NCBI GenBank assembly: GCA_964564305.1
Contig: CAZMAM010000044.1
Span: 1-8,625 of the forward strand
Direction: 5' to 3'
DNA length: 8,625 nt
DNA from: RGIG1959 sp964564305
GTDB lineage: Bacteria > Bacillota > Clostridia > Oscillospirales > Acutalibacteraceae
The notes under the pieces are model-generated. The model made no database searches and had not been told where the DNA came from. It saw only the letters and a list, made by a program, of their open reading frames with translations. Shown piece by piece: positions 1-6,259 of this stretch. Position 1 is the first letter of the stretch; every line of letters starts with the position of its first letter. A program made the translations under genes and the position numbers.

Positions 1-75
1 ATTCAATCGTCAGTGTTCGAGTAGCGTGTTCAACTTATTATTGCAATTTTCGAAATTTATATTTGAAGATATCTC

Positions 76-104
76 TTGACCTTTTTCTCTTCGTGCTTTA
101 CAAT
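76..104 (+). promoter_or_regulatory. Sigma-A promoter for the 111-180 RNA
   Basis: TTGACC (76-81) and TACAAT (99-104) are separated by exactly 17 bp, close to the sigma-A consensus. The predicted start, about 7 nt past the -10, falls at G111, which is the first paired base of the hairpin RNA that follows. Bases 1-75 upstream are AT-rich and show no gene I can support. Confidence 0.75.
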
Positions 105-110
105 ATCCAT

Positions 111-180
111 GGCGATTGAGTCCTTTCGTTAGGGTTTTGTGAGGCGTCACTTTATTCTAACAAACTCAGTCGCCTTTTTC
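111..180 (+). ncRNA. Candidate small hairpin RNA or attenuator, ending in a U tract
   Basis: The transcript expected from the promoter at 76-104 folds end to end. Bases 111-120 pair with 165-174 (10 bp, one G-U), 128-135 with 154-161 (8 bp, two G-U), and 139-142 with 147-150 around a GGCG loop. TTTTTC follows at once (175-180), so the outer stem plus U tract is an intrinsic terminator. The G-U pairs fit only the + strand as RNA. The product would be about 65-70 nt with its 5' end sealed in the stem. I do not recognise a known family. It could instead act as an attenuator for read-through into rpsO, which has its own promoter further down. Confidence 0.6.
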
Positions 181-182
181 TA

Positions 183-190
183 CCCCCCCC
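183..190 (+). repeat. Poly-C tract (C8)
   Basis: Eight consecutive C just after the U tract of the upstream RNA. It is the first of three poly-C runs in the window (see 7531 and 7853). Confidence 0.8.
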
Positions 191-253
191 TCTCCTCGGT
201 CTCACATCAATGGGTACACTACACAGGTGCGGTGCACTACGACGAAAAAGCTC

Positions 254-282
254 TTTACAAATCGGGTTATGGGTGATACAAT
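254..282 (+). promoter_or_regulatory. rpsO promoter (extended -10)
   Basis: TTTACA (254-259) and TACAAT (277-282) are 17 bp apart, with TG at 274-275 giving an extended -10 (TGATACAAT). The predicted start is near 289, leaving a leader of about 217 nt before rpsO. Confidence 0.75.
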
Positions 283-288
283 ACATGG

Positions 289-505
289 TGTCAGCGCAAA
301 AGCGCTTTCTTGTCCGTGACCCGGGCGGCGGCGAAAACGCCTGGTCACTGTCGGTGAAAACAATTCCCGAAGAACAGTTTCCTTTATGGCGGTTGATTTT
401 ATTCGGGCTCTTCTGTTTTATGACCGGTAGTGCACAATACCCCGCACTTGGTCATCGGCGTAATCATGAAGCCGCAGGCTTCCATAGAAAGGCGGTCATC
501 TATCG
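289..505 (+). promoter_or_regulatory. Structured rpsO leader
   Basis: This untranslated stretch holds several clear hairpins: AGCGC/GCGCT around AAAA (293-306); GTGACC/GGTCAC (316-321 with 343-348) enclosing GGCG/CGCC (330-333 with 338-341); TGACC/GGTCA plus AGTGC/GCACT (421-454); and GAAGCC/GGCTTC with a 3-nt loop (468-482), which ends 5 nt before the Shine-Dalgarno AAAGGCGG (488-495). S15 is known in several phyla to repress its own mRNA by binding such leaders, so autoregulation is likely here. I cannot assign the fold to a specific S15-leader class by eye. Confidence 0.55.
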
Positions 506-772
506 ATGATGTTACCAGAAGAAAAACAGGCAATCATGAAGGAGTTCGCTATCCATGAAGGGGATACCGGCTCACCCGAAGTTCAAATTGCGGTGCTAAC
601 CCGCCGCATTGCCGACCTGACCAAACATCTGAAAGAGCATCCCAAGGATCACCATTCCCGTCGCGGTTTGCTGAAAATGGTTGGCAAGCGGCGCGGACTG
701 CTCAATTATCTGACCAAAAAAGATATTGTCCGGTACCGCGCAATTATCGAAAAATTAGGGCTGCGCAAGTAA
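506..772 (+). CDS. rpsO: 30S ribosomal protein S15
   Basis: Small-subunit protein that binds the three-way junction of the central domain of 16S rRNA early in 30S assembly and helps bridge to the 50S subunit. The 88-residue product has the usual family length. It carries the hallmark blocks GDTGSPEVQIAVLT (residues 19-32), the HPKDHHSRRGLL segment (45-56), and the conserved basic C-terminus ending KLGLRK. Two ATG codons stand in tandem at 506 and 509. AAAGGCGG at 488-495 gives the first a 10-nt spacing, so 506 is preferred. It lies 184 nt upstream of pnp on the same strand, the classic bacterial arrangement, and is probably partly co-transcribed with it. Identification is essentially certain; only the choice between the two ATGs is open. 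Confidence 0.98.
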   Translation: MMLPEEKQAIMKEFAIHEGDTGSPEVQIAVLTRRIADLTKHLKEHPKDHHSRRGLLKMVGKRRGLLNYLTKKDIVRYRAIIEKLGLRK

Positions 773-777
773 CCTGT

Positions 778-812
778 GACGAGGCGAACGGGGTTTCCCG
801 TTTCGCCTCGTC
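778..812 (+). terminator. Strong hairpin after rpsO, no U tract
   Basis: Five bases after the rpsO stop, 778-788 pairs with 802-812 and 789-792 with 797-800: 15 bp with one bulged T (801) and a GTTT loop. No T run follows (CCGCCGTATTC), so complete intrinsic termination is doubtful. It may instead be a 3'-end stabiliser, a partial terminator, or a processing site between rpsO and pnp. Confidence 0.6.
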
Positions 813-847
813 CGCCGTATTCATCCCTTTAGCGGTGCTTCACGATT

Positions 848-910
848 TATTTTAGCGATGAAGCGAATGCTGTACCTTATCCGTTTAGCATTGGCCTTAT
901 TGCTAAAATA
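848..910 (+). promoter_or_regulatory. Stem-loop in the pnp leader
   Basis: TATTTTAGC (848-856) pairs perfectly with GCTAAAATA (902-910), and AATGCT (866-871) pairs with AGCATT (887-892) inside it. The structure ends 30 nt before the pnp Shine-Dalgarno (941-947). In E. coli, PNPase controls its own synthesis through a double-stranded leader element. A similar role here is inference. I found no convincing separate promoter for pnp in this gap. Confidence 0.45.
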
Positions 911-956
911 TCGCAGAAACGCCGCTTGAAAAAATATTTCAGGAGGTCACAGCTGT

Positions 957-3149
957 ATGGCAATGAGTAAACGGGAAACATTTCCCAATCACCGTGTATT
1001 CCGTACCGAATTAGCCGGCAGGCCATTAGTGGTGGAAACCGGAAAGTTAGCACAACTGGCGAACGGATCCTGTCTGGTTCGGTACGGGGAAACCGTCATT
1101 CTCTGTGCGGTGACGGCATCTGCCAAACCGCGAGAGGGAGTAGATTTCTTCCCGCTTTCGGTGGATTATGAAGAAAAACTGTATTCTGTGGGACATATTC
1201 CCGGATCGTTTCAGCGCAGAGAAGGGCGACCTTCCGAAAAGGCCATTCTCACATCCCGCGTAATCGACCGTCCCATTCGTCCGTTATTCCCGAAAGATAT
1301 GCGTAACGATGTTTCGGTGGTATGCACCGTGATGTCGGTTGATCCCGACTGTCCGCCGGAAACCACCGCTATGATCGCAGCGTCTATCGGCATTGCGATT
1401 TCTGATATTCCTTGGGCAGGGCCGATATCCGGTGTGGTTGTCGGTTTAATCGACGGAAAATTTGTCATCAATCCCACCGCAGAACAGGAAAAAATTTCGG
1501 AAATGCATGTCACGGTCGCCTCTACCAGCGAATTGGTAGCCATGATCGAAGCGGGAGCCAACGAGATAGACGATCAGACCATGTTTGACGGCATTATGGC
1601 GGGGCACGAGGCCAATCAGGCCATTGTGGCATTTATCAACGACATTGTACGGGAAATCGGCAAACCGAAATTCGAATTTTCCTCAAACGATCCCGATCCC
1701 GAAATGTATGACGCCGTCAGCCGGTTCGCGGTTAACGATATCAAGCTGGCTCTCGATACCGATGACAAGCTGATTCGCGATGAGCGGTTGCTGCCGATTT
1801 ATGAAAAAGTTCACGAACAGTTTGACGAACAGTACCCGGATCAGGCGGATAAACTGGACGATTGCCTGTATAAACTGCAAAAAAGTGTGGTACGCCGGTG
1901 GCTTTTAGATGAGGGCAAACGGGTAGACGGCCGCGGAATCGATGAAATTCGACCGCTTGCGGCGGAAGTCGGAGTGCTTCCGAGAGTGCACGGCTCGGGG
2001 CTGTTTACCCGCGGACAAACACAGGTGCTGACCGTTGCAACTTTAGGTTCCACCAAAGATGCCCAATTGCTCGACGGCATCGACGATCAAACCGAAAAGC
2101 GGTATATGCACCAATATAACTTCCCCTCTTACTCCGTAGGAGAAACCAAACCTTCCCGCGGCCCCGGGCGGCGTGAAATCGGTCACGGCGCATTGGCAGA
2201 AAGAGCTCTTGTTCCGGTGCTGCCAAGTGTAGAAGAATTTCCCTATACCATCCGGCTGGTCAGTGAAGTGCTTTCTTCAAACGGTTCCACATCACAGGGA
2301 TCCATCTGCGGTTCCACTTTGGCGCTGATGGATGCGGGCGTTCCGATTAAATCCCCTGTAGCCGGAATTTCCTGCGGCTTGGTCACCGAAGGCGACCGCT
2401 TCATGACCATGGTGGATATTCAAGGAGTAGAAGATTTCTTCGGCGATATGGATTTCAAGGTCGGAGGCACACACAAGGGCATCACCGCCATTCAAATGGA
2501 TTTGAAAATCCACGGCCTGACCCCTGCCATCATCAAAGAGGCCTTGGAAAAAACACATAAGGCGCGGGATTATATTTTGGATGAAATTATGTTAAAGGTC
2601 ATCCCCGCTCCGCGTCCCGAACTCTCGAAATGGGCGCCAAAGATGCTCTCTACCAAGATCGATGTGGATAAAATCCGGGAAGTCATCGGCAAAGGCGGAG
2701 CGGTTATTCAAAAAATCTGCGCCGACTGCAACTGCAATGTTGACGTTCAGGAAGACGGATCCGTATTCATCACCGCCATCGACATGGAAGACGCCAAGCG
2801 CGCACTGTCCATCATCGAAACCATCGCCAAAGATCCGGAAATCGGCGCCATTTACAAAGGAAAAGTGACCCGTCTGATGAATTTCGGCGCGTTTGTGGAA
2901 ATTGCTCCCGGCAAAGAGGGGCTCGTTCATATCAGCAAACTGGATCTCAAACGTGTGGAACAGGTGGAAGATGTGGTTGCCGTAGGCGATGAGGTAATCG
3001 TTAAGGTCACCGATATAGATGAACAGGGCCGAATCAATCTGTCCCGCCGGGATGCGCTCATTGAAGTGGAAGGTTTACAGCCTCAGGAACAGAGCGGTTA
3101 CGGTCCGCGCCCCCGCAGAGACGGAGCACCCCGCCCGCGCAGACGGTAA
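957..3149 (+). CDS. pnp: Polyribonucleotide nucleotidyltransferase (PNPase)
   Basis: Phosphorolytic 3'-to-5' exoribonuclease: it shortens RNA with phosphate to release nucleoside diphosphates, and can run in reverse to add tails. It acts as a trimer in mRNA decay. The product has 730 residues, slightly longer than the usual 700-711. Domain order is normal: first RNase PH domain (about 15-145) with YSVGHIPGSFQRREGRPSE at 76-94; helical linker (about 150-320); second RNase PH domain (about 325-550) with GRREIGHGALAERAL (404-418); KH domain with GKGG (578-581); S1 domain (630-699). The catalytic residues matching E. coli D486, D492 and K494 are present as D493, D499 and K501 in FFGDMDFKV. The C-terminal tail is rich in Arg and Pro (PRPRRDGAPRPRRR). 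AGGAGGT at 941-947 lies 9 nt before ATG 957, which settles the start over the in-frame ATG at 963. Confidence 0.99.
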   Translation: MAMSKRETFPNHRVFRTELAGRPLVVETGKLAQLANGSCLVRYGETVILCAVTASAKPREGVDFFPLSVDYEEKLYSVGHIPGSFQRREGRPSEKAILTSRVIDRPIRPLFPKDMRNDVSVVCTVMSVDPDCPPETTAMIAASIGIAISDIPWAGPISGVVVGLIDGKFVINPTAEQEKISEMHVTVASTSELVAMIEAGANEIDDQTMFDGIMAGHEANQAIVAFINDIVREIGKPKFEFSSNDPDPEMYDAVSRFAVNDIKLALDTDDKLIRDERLLPIYEKVHEQFDEQYPDQADKLDDCLYKLQKSVVRRWLLDEGKRVDGRGIDEIRPLAAEVGVLPRVHGSGLFTRGQTQVLTVATLGSTKDAQLLDGIDDQTEKRYMHQYNFPSYSVGETKPSRGPGRREIGHGALAERALVPVLPSVEEFPYTIRLVSEVLSSNGSTSQGSICGSTLALMDAGVPIKSPVAGISCGLVTEGDRFMTMVDIQGVEDFFGDMDFKVGGTHKGITAIQMDLKIHGLTPAIIKEALEKTHKARDYILDEIMLKVIPAPRPELSKWAPKMLSTKIDVDKIREVIGKGGAVIQKICADCNCNVDVQEDGSVFITAIDMEDAKRALSIIETIAKDPEIGAIYKGKVTRLMNFGAFVEIAPGKEGLVHISKLDLKRVEQVEDVVAVGDEVIVKVTDIDEQGRINLSRRDALIEVEGLQPQEQSGYGPRPRRDGAPRPRRR

Positions 3150-3259
3150 GAAGTGTTCTGACGCCACGGTACGGCCATGTGCAGCGCTTATTTGCTGGTT
3201 TACCCGTTTACCCATTCTATAAATACCAAGCCATCACGCGGTATTCATAAACACACTGT

Positions 3260-3288
3260 CCGCCGCCTTTTTTGAGGCGGCGGTTTTT
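3260..3288 (+). terminator. Intrinsic terminator after pnp
   Basis: CCGCCGCC (3260-3267) pairs with GGCGGCGG (3276-3283) around a T-rich loop and is followed by TTTTT (3284-3288). This is a textbook Rho-independent terminator. It lies 111 nt after the pnp stop and only 3 nt before the Shine-Dalgarno of the helicase gene, so it also sits in that gene's leader. The gap 3150-3259 shows only a weak -10-like TATAAA (3218-3223) without a good -35. Confidence 0.92.
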
Positions 3289-3306
3289 CAAGAAAGGACA
3301 TGACCT

Positions 3307-4551
3307 TTGCTTATGTCAAACTCCTACCCGGAAAGTTTTGACGAACTGTCGCTTTCCTCCCCCACCGTCCGAGCTTTGCACCGCATGGGTTTTACCCATC
3401 CCACAGAAATACAGAGCAAAACCATTCCGCTGATGACACAGGGGCGGGATGTCATTGCCAAAGCGCCCACCGGAACCGGAAAAACCTGTGCGTTCGGCAT
3501 TCCACTGCTGGAATGTTTGGATATGCAATGCCGCGATATTCAGGCTATTGTCGTCTGCCCGACCCGTGAACTTTGCCTGCAAATCACCGAAGAATTGCGC
3601 TCTCTTGCCGTTTACCGCCCAAATGTCCGGATTATCAGTCTGTACGGCGGTATGCCGATCGGCAAACAGTTGGACGCCCTAAAAAAACACCCGCATATTG
3701 TGGTGGCGACACCCGGAAGATTACTGGATCATATGGGACGGGGAACCGCGTATATCGGAAATGTGTACACCGCTGTTTTGGACGAAGCGGACGAAATGCT
3801 GAAAATGGGCTTTATCCGTGATGTGCGAAAAATCCTGAAGGCAACTCCCGCCGACACGCAGGTGGTGATGTTTTCCGCTACTATGTCCCGGGATGTCATG
3901 AATATTGCCTGGGAGTACCAGCATGACGCCATTGAAATCAATGTCGCCGCATCCGGAGATAATCGTCCGAAAATTGCTCAATTTGTTCTGGAGTCTTCGG
4001 GAGACGAACGGGTAAAGGATCTCGGTCATTTGATCGACACTCTTGGGCTGACACGTGTCATGGTTTTTTGCAATACGAAAGCCACCGTACAGTGGCTGAA
4101 TACAAAGCTGCGCAAGGAGGGGCGTTCCGTCAACTGCCTTCACGGAGATATTCCCCAATCGCAGCGCAATCACGTGATGGCGGGATTCAGACGCGGGGAT
4201 TTTGAAATTTTAGTCGCCACCGATGTGGCCGCCCGAGGCATTGATGTAGATGATGTGGAAGCGGTGTTCAATTTTGATATCCCGACGGAAAACGAATATT
4301 ATCTGCACCGCATCGGGCGAACCGGCCGCGCCAAACGTTTCGGCGCAGCTTTTACATTTATGTCCACCGCTATCCCTCACGACGATACACTCCGCCTGAG
4401 GGATATCAAAAAATATACGCATTCCGATATTCTCCCGATTACTTGGGACGTCAACGAACAACCTGTCTTAAAAGAAGACGGAACGCCTGTGCTCACGCTT
4501 CTGGAATCCGGCGCTCAATCCCGCGTATACCGGGAAACCGAACCCGAATAA
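3307..4551 (+). CDS. DEAD-box ATP-dependent RNA helicase
   Basis: ATP-driven unwinding of short RNA duplexes, typically in ribosome assembly and mRNA decay; bacterial members often work beside PNPase. All core motifs are intact in the 414 residues: Q motif region with FDELSLSSPTVRALHRMGF (11-29), motif I APTGTGKT (53-60), Ia PTREL (85-89), GG (114-115), Ib TPGR (135-138), II DEAD (159-162), III SAT (190-192), IV VMVFCNTK (251-258), V ATDVAARGID (304-313), VI HRIGRTGR (334-341). Only about 60 residues follow the helicase core, so it lacks the long RNA-binding tail of CshA- or DbpA-type proteins and I give no gene symbol. The start is open. GAAAGGA (3292-3298) is 8 nt from TTG 3307 but 14 nt from ATG 3313, which would give 412 residues. 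A terminator stands directly upstream. Confidence 0.96.
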   Translation: MLMSNSYPESFDELSLSSPTVRALHRMGFTHPTEIQSKTIPLMTQGRDVIAKAPTGTGKTCAFGIPLLECLDMQCRDIQAIVVCPTRELCLQITEELRSLAVYRPNVRIISLYGGMPIGKQLDALKKHPHIVVATPGRLLDHMGRGTAYIGNVYTAVLDEADEMLKMGFIRDVRKILKATPADTQVVMFSATMSRDVMNIAWEYQHDAIEINVAASGDNRPKIAQFVLESSGDERVKDLGHLIDTLGLTRVMVFCNTKATVQWLNTKLRKEGRSVNCLHGDIPQSQRNHVMAGFRRGDFEILVATDVAARGIDVDDVEAVFNFDIPTENEYYLHRIGRTGRAKRFGAAFTFMSTAIPHDDTLRLRDIKKYTHSDILPITWDVNEQPVLKEDGTPVLTLLESGAQSRVYRETEPE

Positions 4552-4706
4552 CCGTCATCCTGCGCTGTGTACCGTGCTTTACCATGCAATCAGCCTCATA
4601 CCGAACTGAACATATTGTCCCGAATTTGACGGCATACCGCAAAAAATGGATAATTTTGATAAGCATGAACTTTGTTTGCCGACAGACTGTAGTGATGTGA
4701 AAAAAA

Positions 4707-4730
4707 ATCAGCGCGGGATATTCCCGCGCT
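4707..4730 (-). terminator. Terminator for the dockerin/CAP gene (partly bidirectional)
   Basis: AGCGCGGGA (4710-4718) pairs with TCCCGCGCT (4722-4730) around a 3-nt loop. Read on the - strand it is followed, after GA, by eight T (complement of A8 at 4700-4707), so it suits the leftward gene that stops at 4883. On the + strand only TTT-CC follows, a poor tail for the helicase gene. Confidence 0.75.
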
Positions 4731-4828
4731 TTCCTGTGCACTTCTGTGTACACTTTTATGATTTTACAATATCTGCGGCTTTTGTCTTGAAGCCCACAGT
4801 ATTCCTTTTTGAGCGTCATGTACTTTAC

Positions 4829-4852
4829 GAGTACGCCTAACGTACTCTTTTT
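4829..4852 (+). terminator. Terminator for the helicase gene
   Basis: GAGTACG (4829-4835) pairs with CGTACTC (4841-4847) around CCTAA, followed by TTTTT (4848-4852). The T run exists only on the + strand, so this most likely ends the helicase transcript, about 280 nt after its stop codon. Bases 4552-4700 before it contain no gene I can support. Confidence 0.65.
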
Positions 4853-4882
4853 GAAAGTGAACCGGTGAGGAAACCGGAAACT

Positions 4883-5788
4883 TCACCCATGATTGGTCGT
4901 ATCTACACATACACAGCAATACCATGTATAGGTAGCCTCCACAAACGTACAGCCAACCGCCATAAATTTTTCATTCTCTGAGCTGAGATATCTCCAATGC
5001 GAAGGGCTGTTGCGAAAGCCGTCTGCGATATCTCTGGCAACCATTTCCGCTGTAACGGAGTCTGCTCCCATTGCCATAACCGTACCTAGATAACTTTTGT
5101 TATAAATGGCCTCTGCGTTCGGCCCATAATAATAGTTTTCGCTGGGCGGGTAACCGTAAACGGTCATATCGATATATTCCCCGTATTGCAACGCATTGCT
5201 GGCTTCCCTGGAGTTATCGTGGGAAAAATCGCTGATCAGCATATGGCTGCGATATTTGGCCACTTCTGCCAAACCGGGCAGCCAGACGGCAGAGGAAGAA
5301 CGGTAGTTGTTAATATACTGAAAGGCGAGCCGCTCAATCTCCGCAGCATTCGCGGAATTCAGCCCGGAACTTTGGGTGGGCTTACTCGCAGTTGTTGTTT
5401 CGGTGGGACGCTCCGTTTGTGTTGTAACGGAAGCGGAAGAATCCGTGCCGGGATCCGAATGATCTGAACCGGAATAAATCTGATATAAAACCAAGACGTC
5501 TGCCATATCGACAATCCGATCCTCGTTTAAATCCGCCCGAGACAAGGCTGCCTCATCCAAGGTTCCGGTTCCGTTACAGTACTCAAACAGAAGAATGACA
5601 TCCTCTTTCTGAACTTTCCCGTCTCCGTCGATATCGCCATTTAATCCGATAATCGGTTCTGCGGCACCTGTATTTGCAGCCTGTGCGAATTCCGGCGGTT
5701 TTCCCGCCGATACCGCTAATCCGACTGTCACTGCCAGAAGTATACAGAGAATTTTGAAAAAAGAAGATAATGATTTCCCGGCATTCAT
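4883..5788 (-). CDS. Secreted dockerin-CAP (SCP) domain protein
   Basis: Function unknown. CAP/SCP domains are common in secreted bacterial proteins, and dockerins bind cohesin modules of scaffold proteins. Residue numbers here count from an upstream ATG (5818, 311 residues). I prefer ATG 5788 (codon 11, 301 residues) because GAGGGGG lies about 9 nt before it, while 5818 has no ribosome binding site at a usable distance. A signal peptide is clear: basic start, hydrophobic core ILCILLAVTVGLAV (23-36), likely cleavage after AQA (45-47). Next come two dockerin type I calcium loops, DIDGDGKVQKED (62-73) and DLNEDRIVDMAD (96-107), then a Ser/Thr-rich linker (115-155), then a CAP domain (157-311) with FSHD (H200), SEN (E227) and SPSHW (H274). 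Having the dockerin before the catalytic-type domain, next to the signal peptide, is less usual than a C-terminal dockerin. Its own promoter lies at 5866-5894. Confidence 0.88.
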   Translation of the reverse strand: MNAGKSLSSFFKILCILLAVTVGLAVSAGKPPEFAQAANTGAAEPIIGLNGDIDGDGKVQKEDVILLFEYCNGTGTLDEAALSRADLNEDRIVDMADVLVLYQIYSGSDHSDPGTDSSASVTTQTERPTETTTASKPTQSSGLNSANAAEIERLAFQYINNYRSSSAVWLPGLAEVAKYRSHMLISDFSHDNSREASNALQYGEYIDMTVYGYPPSENYYYGPNAEAIYNKSYLGTVMAMGADSVTAEMVARDIADGFRNSPSHWRYLSSENEKFMAVGCTFVEATYTWYCCVCVDTTNHG

Positions 5789-5865
5789 CTGCCTGTGCCC
5801 CCTCGGAAATTTGCTCATTCCGTTGACAAAAAATCGAATACTGAATTTCTTTCTCCTCCGTCATA

Positions 5866-5894
5866 TTTATACACCTTGATACCATGCTTGTCAA
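5866..5894 (-). promoter_or_regulatory. Sigma-A promoter for the dockerin/CAP gene
   Basis: On the - strand, TTGACA (5894-5889) and TATAAA (5871-5866) are 17 bp apart: a perfect -35 and a good -10. The start would be near 5859, giving a leader of about 40 nt to ATG 5818 or 70 nt to ATG 5788. The GGAGGAG at the expected 5' end of the RNA is too far from either ATG to act as their ribosome binding site. Confidence 0.8.
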
Positions 5895-5907
5895 TAGCCA
5901 ATTCTCT

Positions 5908-5963
5908 CTCGGTTCTACTCTTTATGCGCAATACGTTAGTGCACCGCTTGATGCGCAACCGAG
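5908..5963. repeat. Inverted repeat upstream of the dockerin/CAP promoter
   Basis: CTCGGTT (5908-5914) pairs with AACCGAG (5957-5963), and directly inside GCGCA (5926-5930) pairs with TGCGC (5952-5956). This gives a continuous 12-bp arm on one side against a 10-nt bulge on the other. It begins 13 bp upstream of the -35, a place suited to a regulator site, though it may be only a remnant structure. The remainder of the 5964-6259 gap holds no gene I can support. Confidence 0.35.
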
Positions 5964-6057
5964 GAATATATATCTTCATTGTGCTGTTTCTCATTGCCAG
6001 GATATGCCTGTATAACCACGCGTTCGCACCAAAATACTTATGATTTTTATTGTTACA

Positions 6058-6105
6058 AAAAGAATGCCAAACCACAGGTTTGCGCCTTGGCTTAGCAATT
6101 CTTTT
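6058..6105 (-). terminator. Possible terminator for the Thr/Pro-rich membrane protein gene
   Basis: AAAAGAAT (6058-6065) pairs with ATTCTTTT (6098-6105), and GCCAA (6066-6070) with TTGGC (6087-6091). On the - strand the stem runs from an A-rich arm into a T-rich arm (ATTCTTTTTG), the usual layout of a bidirectional intrinsic terminator. It lies about 155 nt past the stop at 6260. A weaker hairpin at 6172-6193 (AAAGCG/CGCTTT) is closer to the stop. Neither is clear-cut. Confidence 0.4.
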
Positions 6106-6259
6106 GGTTCCTAACTCTGAGAGGCAGATTACATCACCTGAAAAAATATCAATCACAGCGAAGAAACCAAGAAAGCGAAAATTCTTGCGCTTTTTCGATC
6201 AATCTTCTTGCGTATTCGGGAAGAAATATATAGTGAAGGCAGTAATGTTGCATATTATA

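Noticed and set aside
210..509. 99-residue + strand ORF upstream of rpsO
   Set aside because: It spans the rpsO promoter and leader hairpins, has no ribosome binding site and no recognisable protein pattern.
3196..3223. Promoter for the helicase gene with -10 TATAAA at 3218
   Set aside because: No -35 hexamer of reasonable quality at 16-18 bp; kept only as a weak possibility.
3300..3341. 13-residue ORF (ATG 3300) overlapping the helicase start
   Set aside because: The ATG is only 1 nt from the Shine-Dalgarno GAAAGGA, too close for initiation.
4646..4840. 64-residue + strand ORF after the helicase gene
   Set aside because: It runs through the 4710-4730 terminator and stops in the loop of the next one; there is no ribosome binding site and no protein features.
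5854..5860. GGAGGAG as ribosome binding site of the dockerin/CAP gene
   Set aside because: It lies more than 30 nt from ATG 5818 and sits at the predicted transcription start, with no in-frame start at a normal distance.
5815..6156. 113-residue - strand ORF ending in an ATGA overlap with the dockerin/CAP reading frame
   Set aside because: The ATGA overlap looked like an operon junction, but the GTG start has no Shine-Dalgarno and the strong CAP promoter and the inverted repeat lie inside the frame. No protein family was recognised.
6172..6193. Hairpin AAAGCG/CGCTTT as terminator of the membrane protein gene
   Set aside because: Only 6 bp with a 10-nt loop and a poor T run on the - strand; the 6058-6105 structure is somewhat better.
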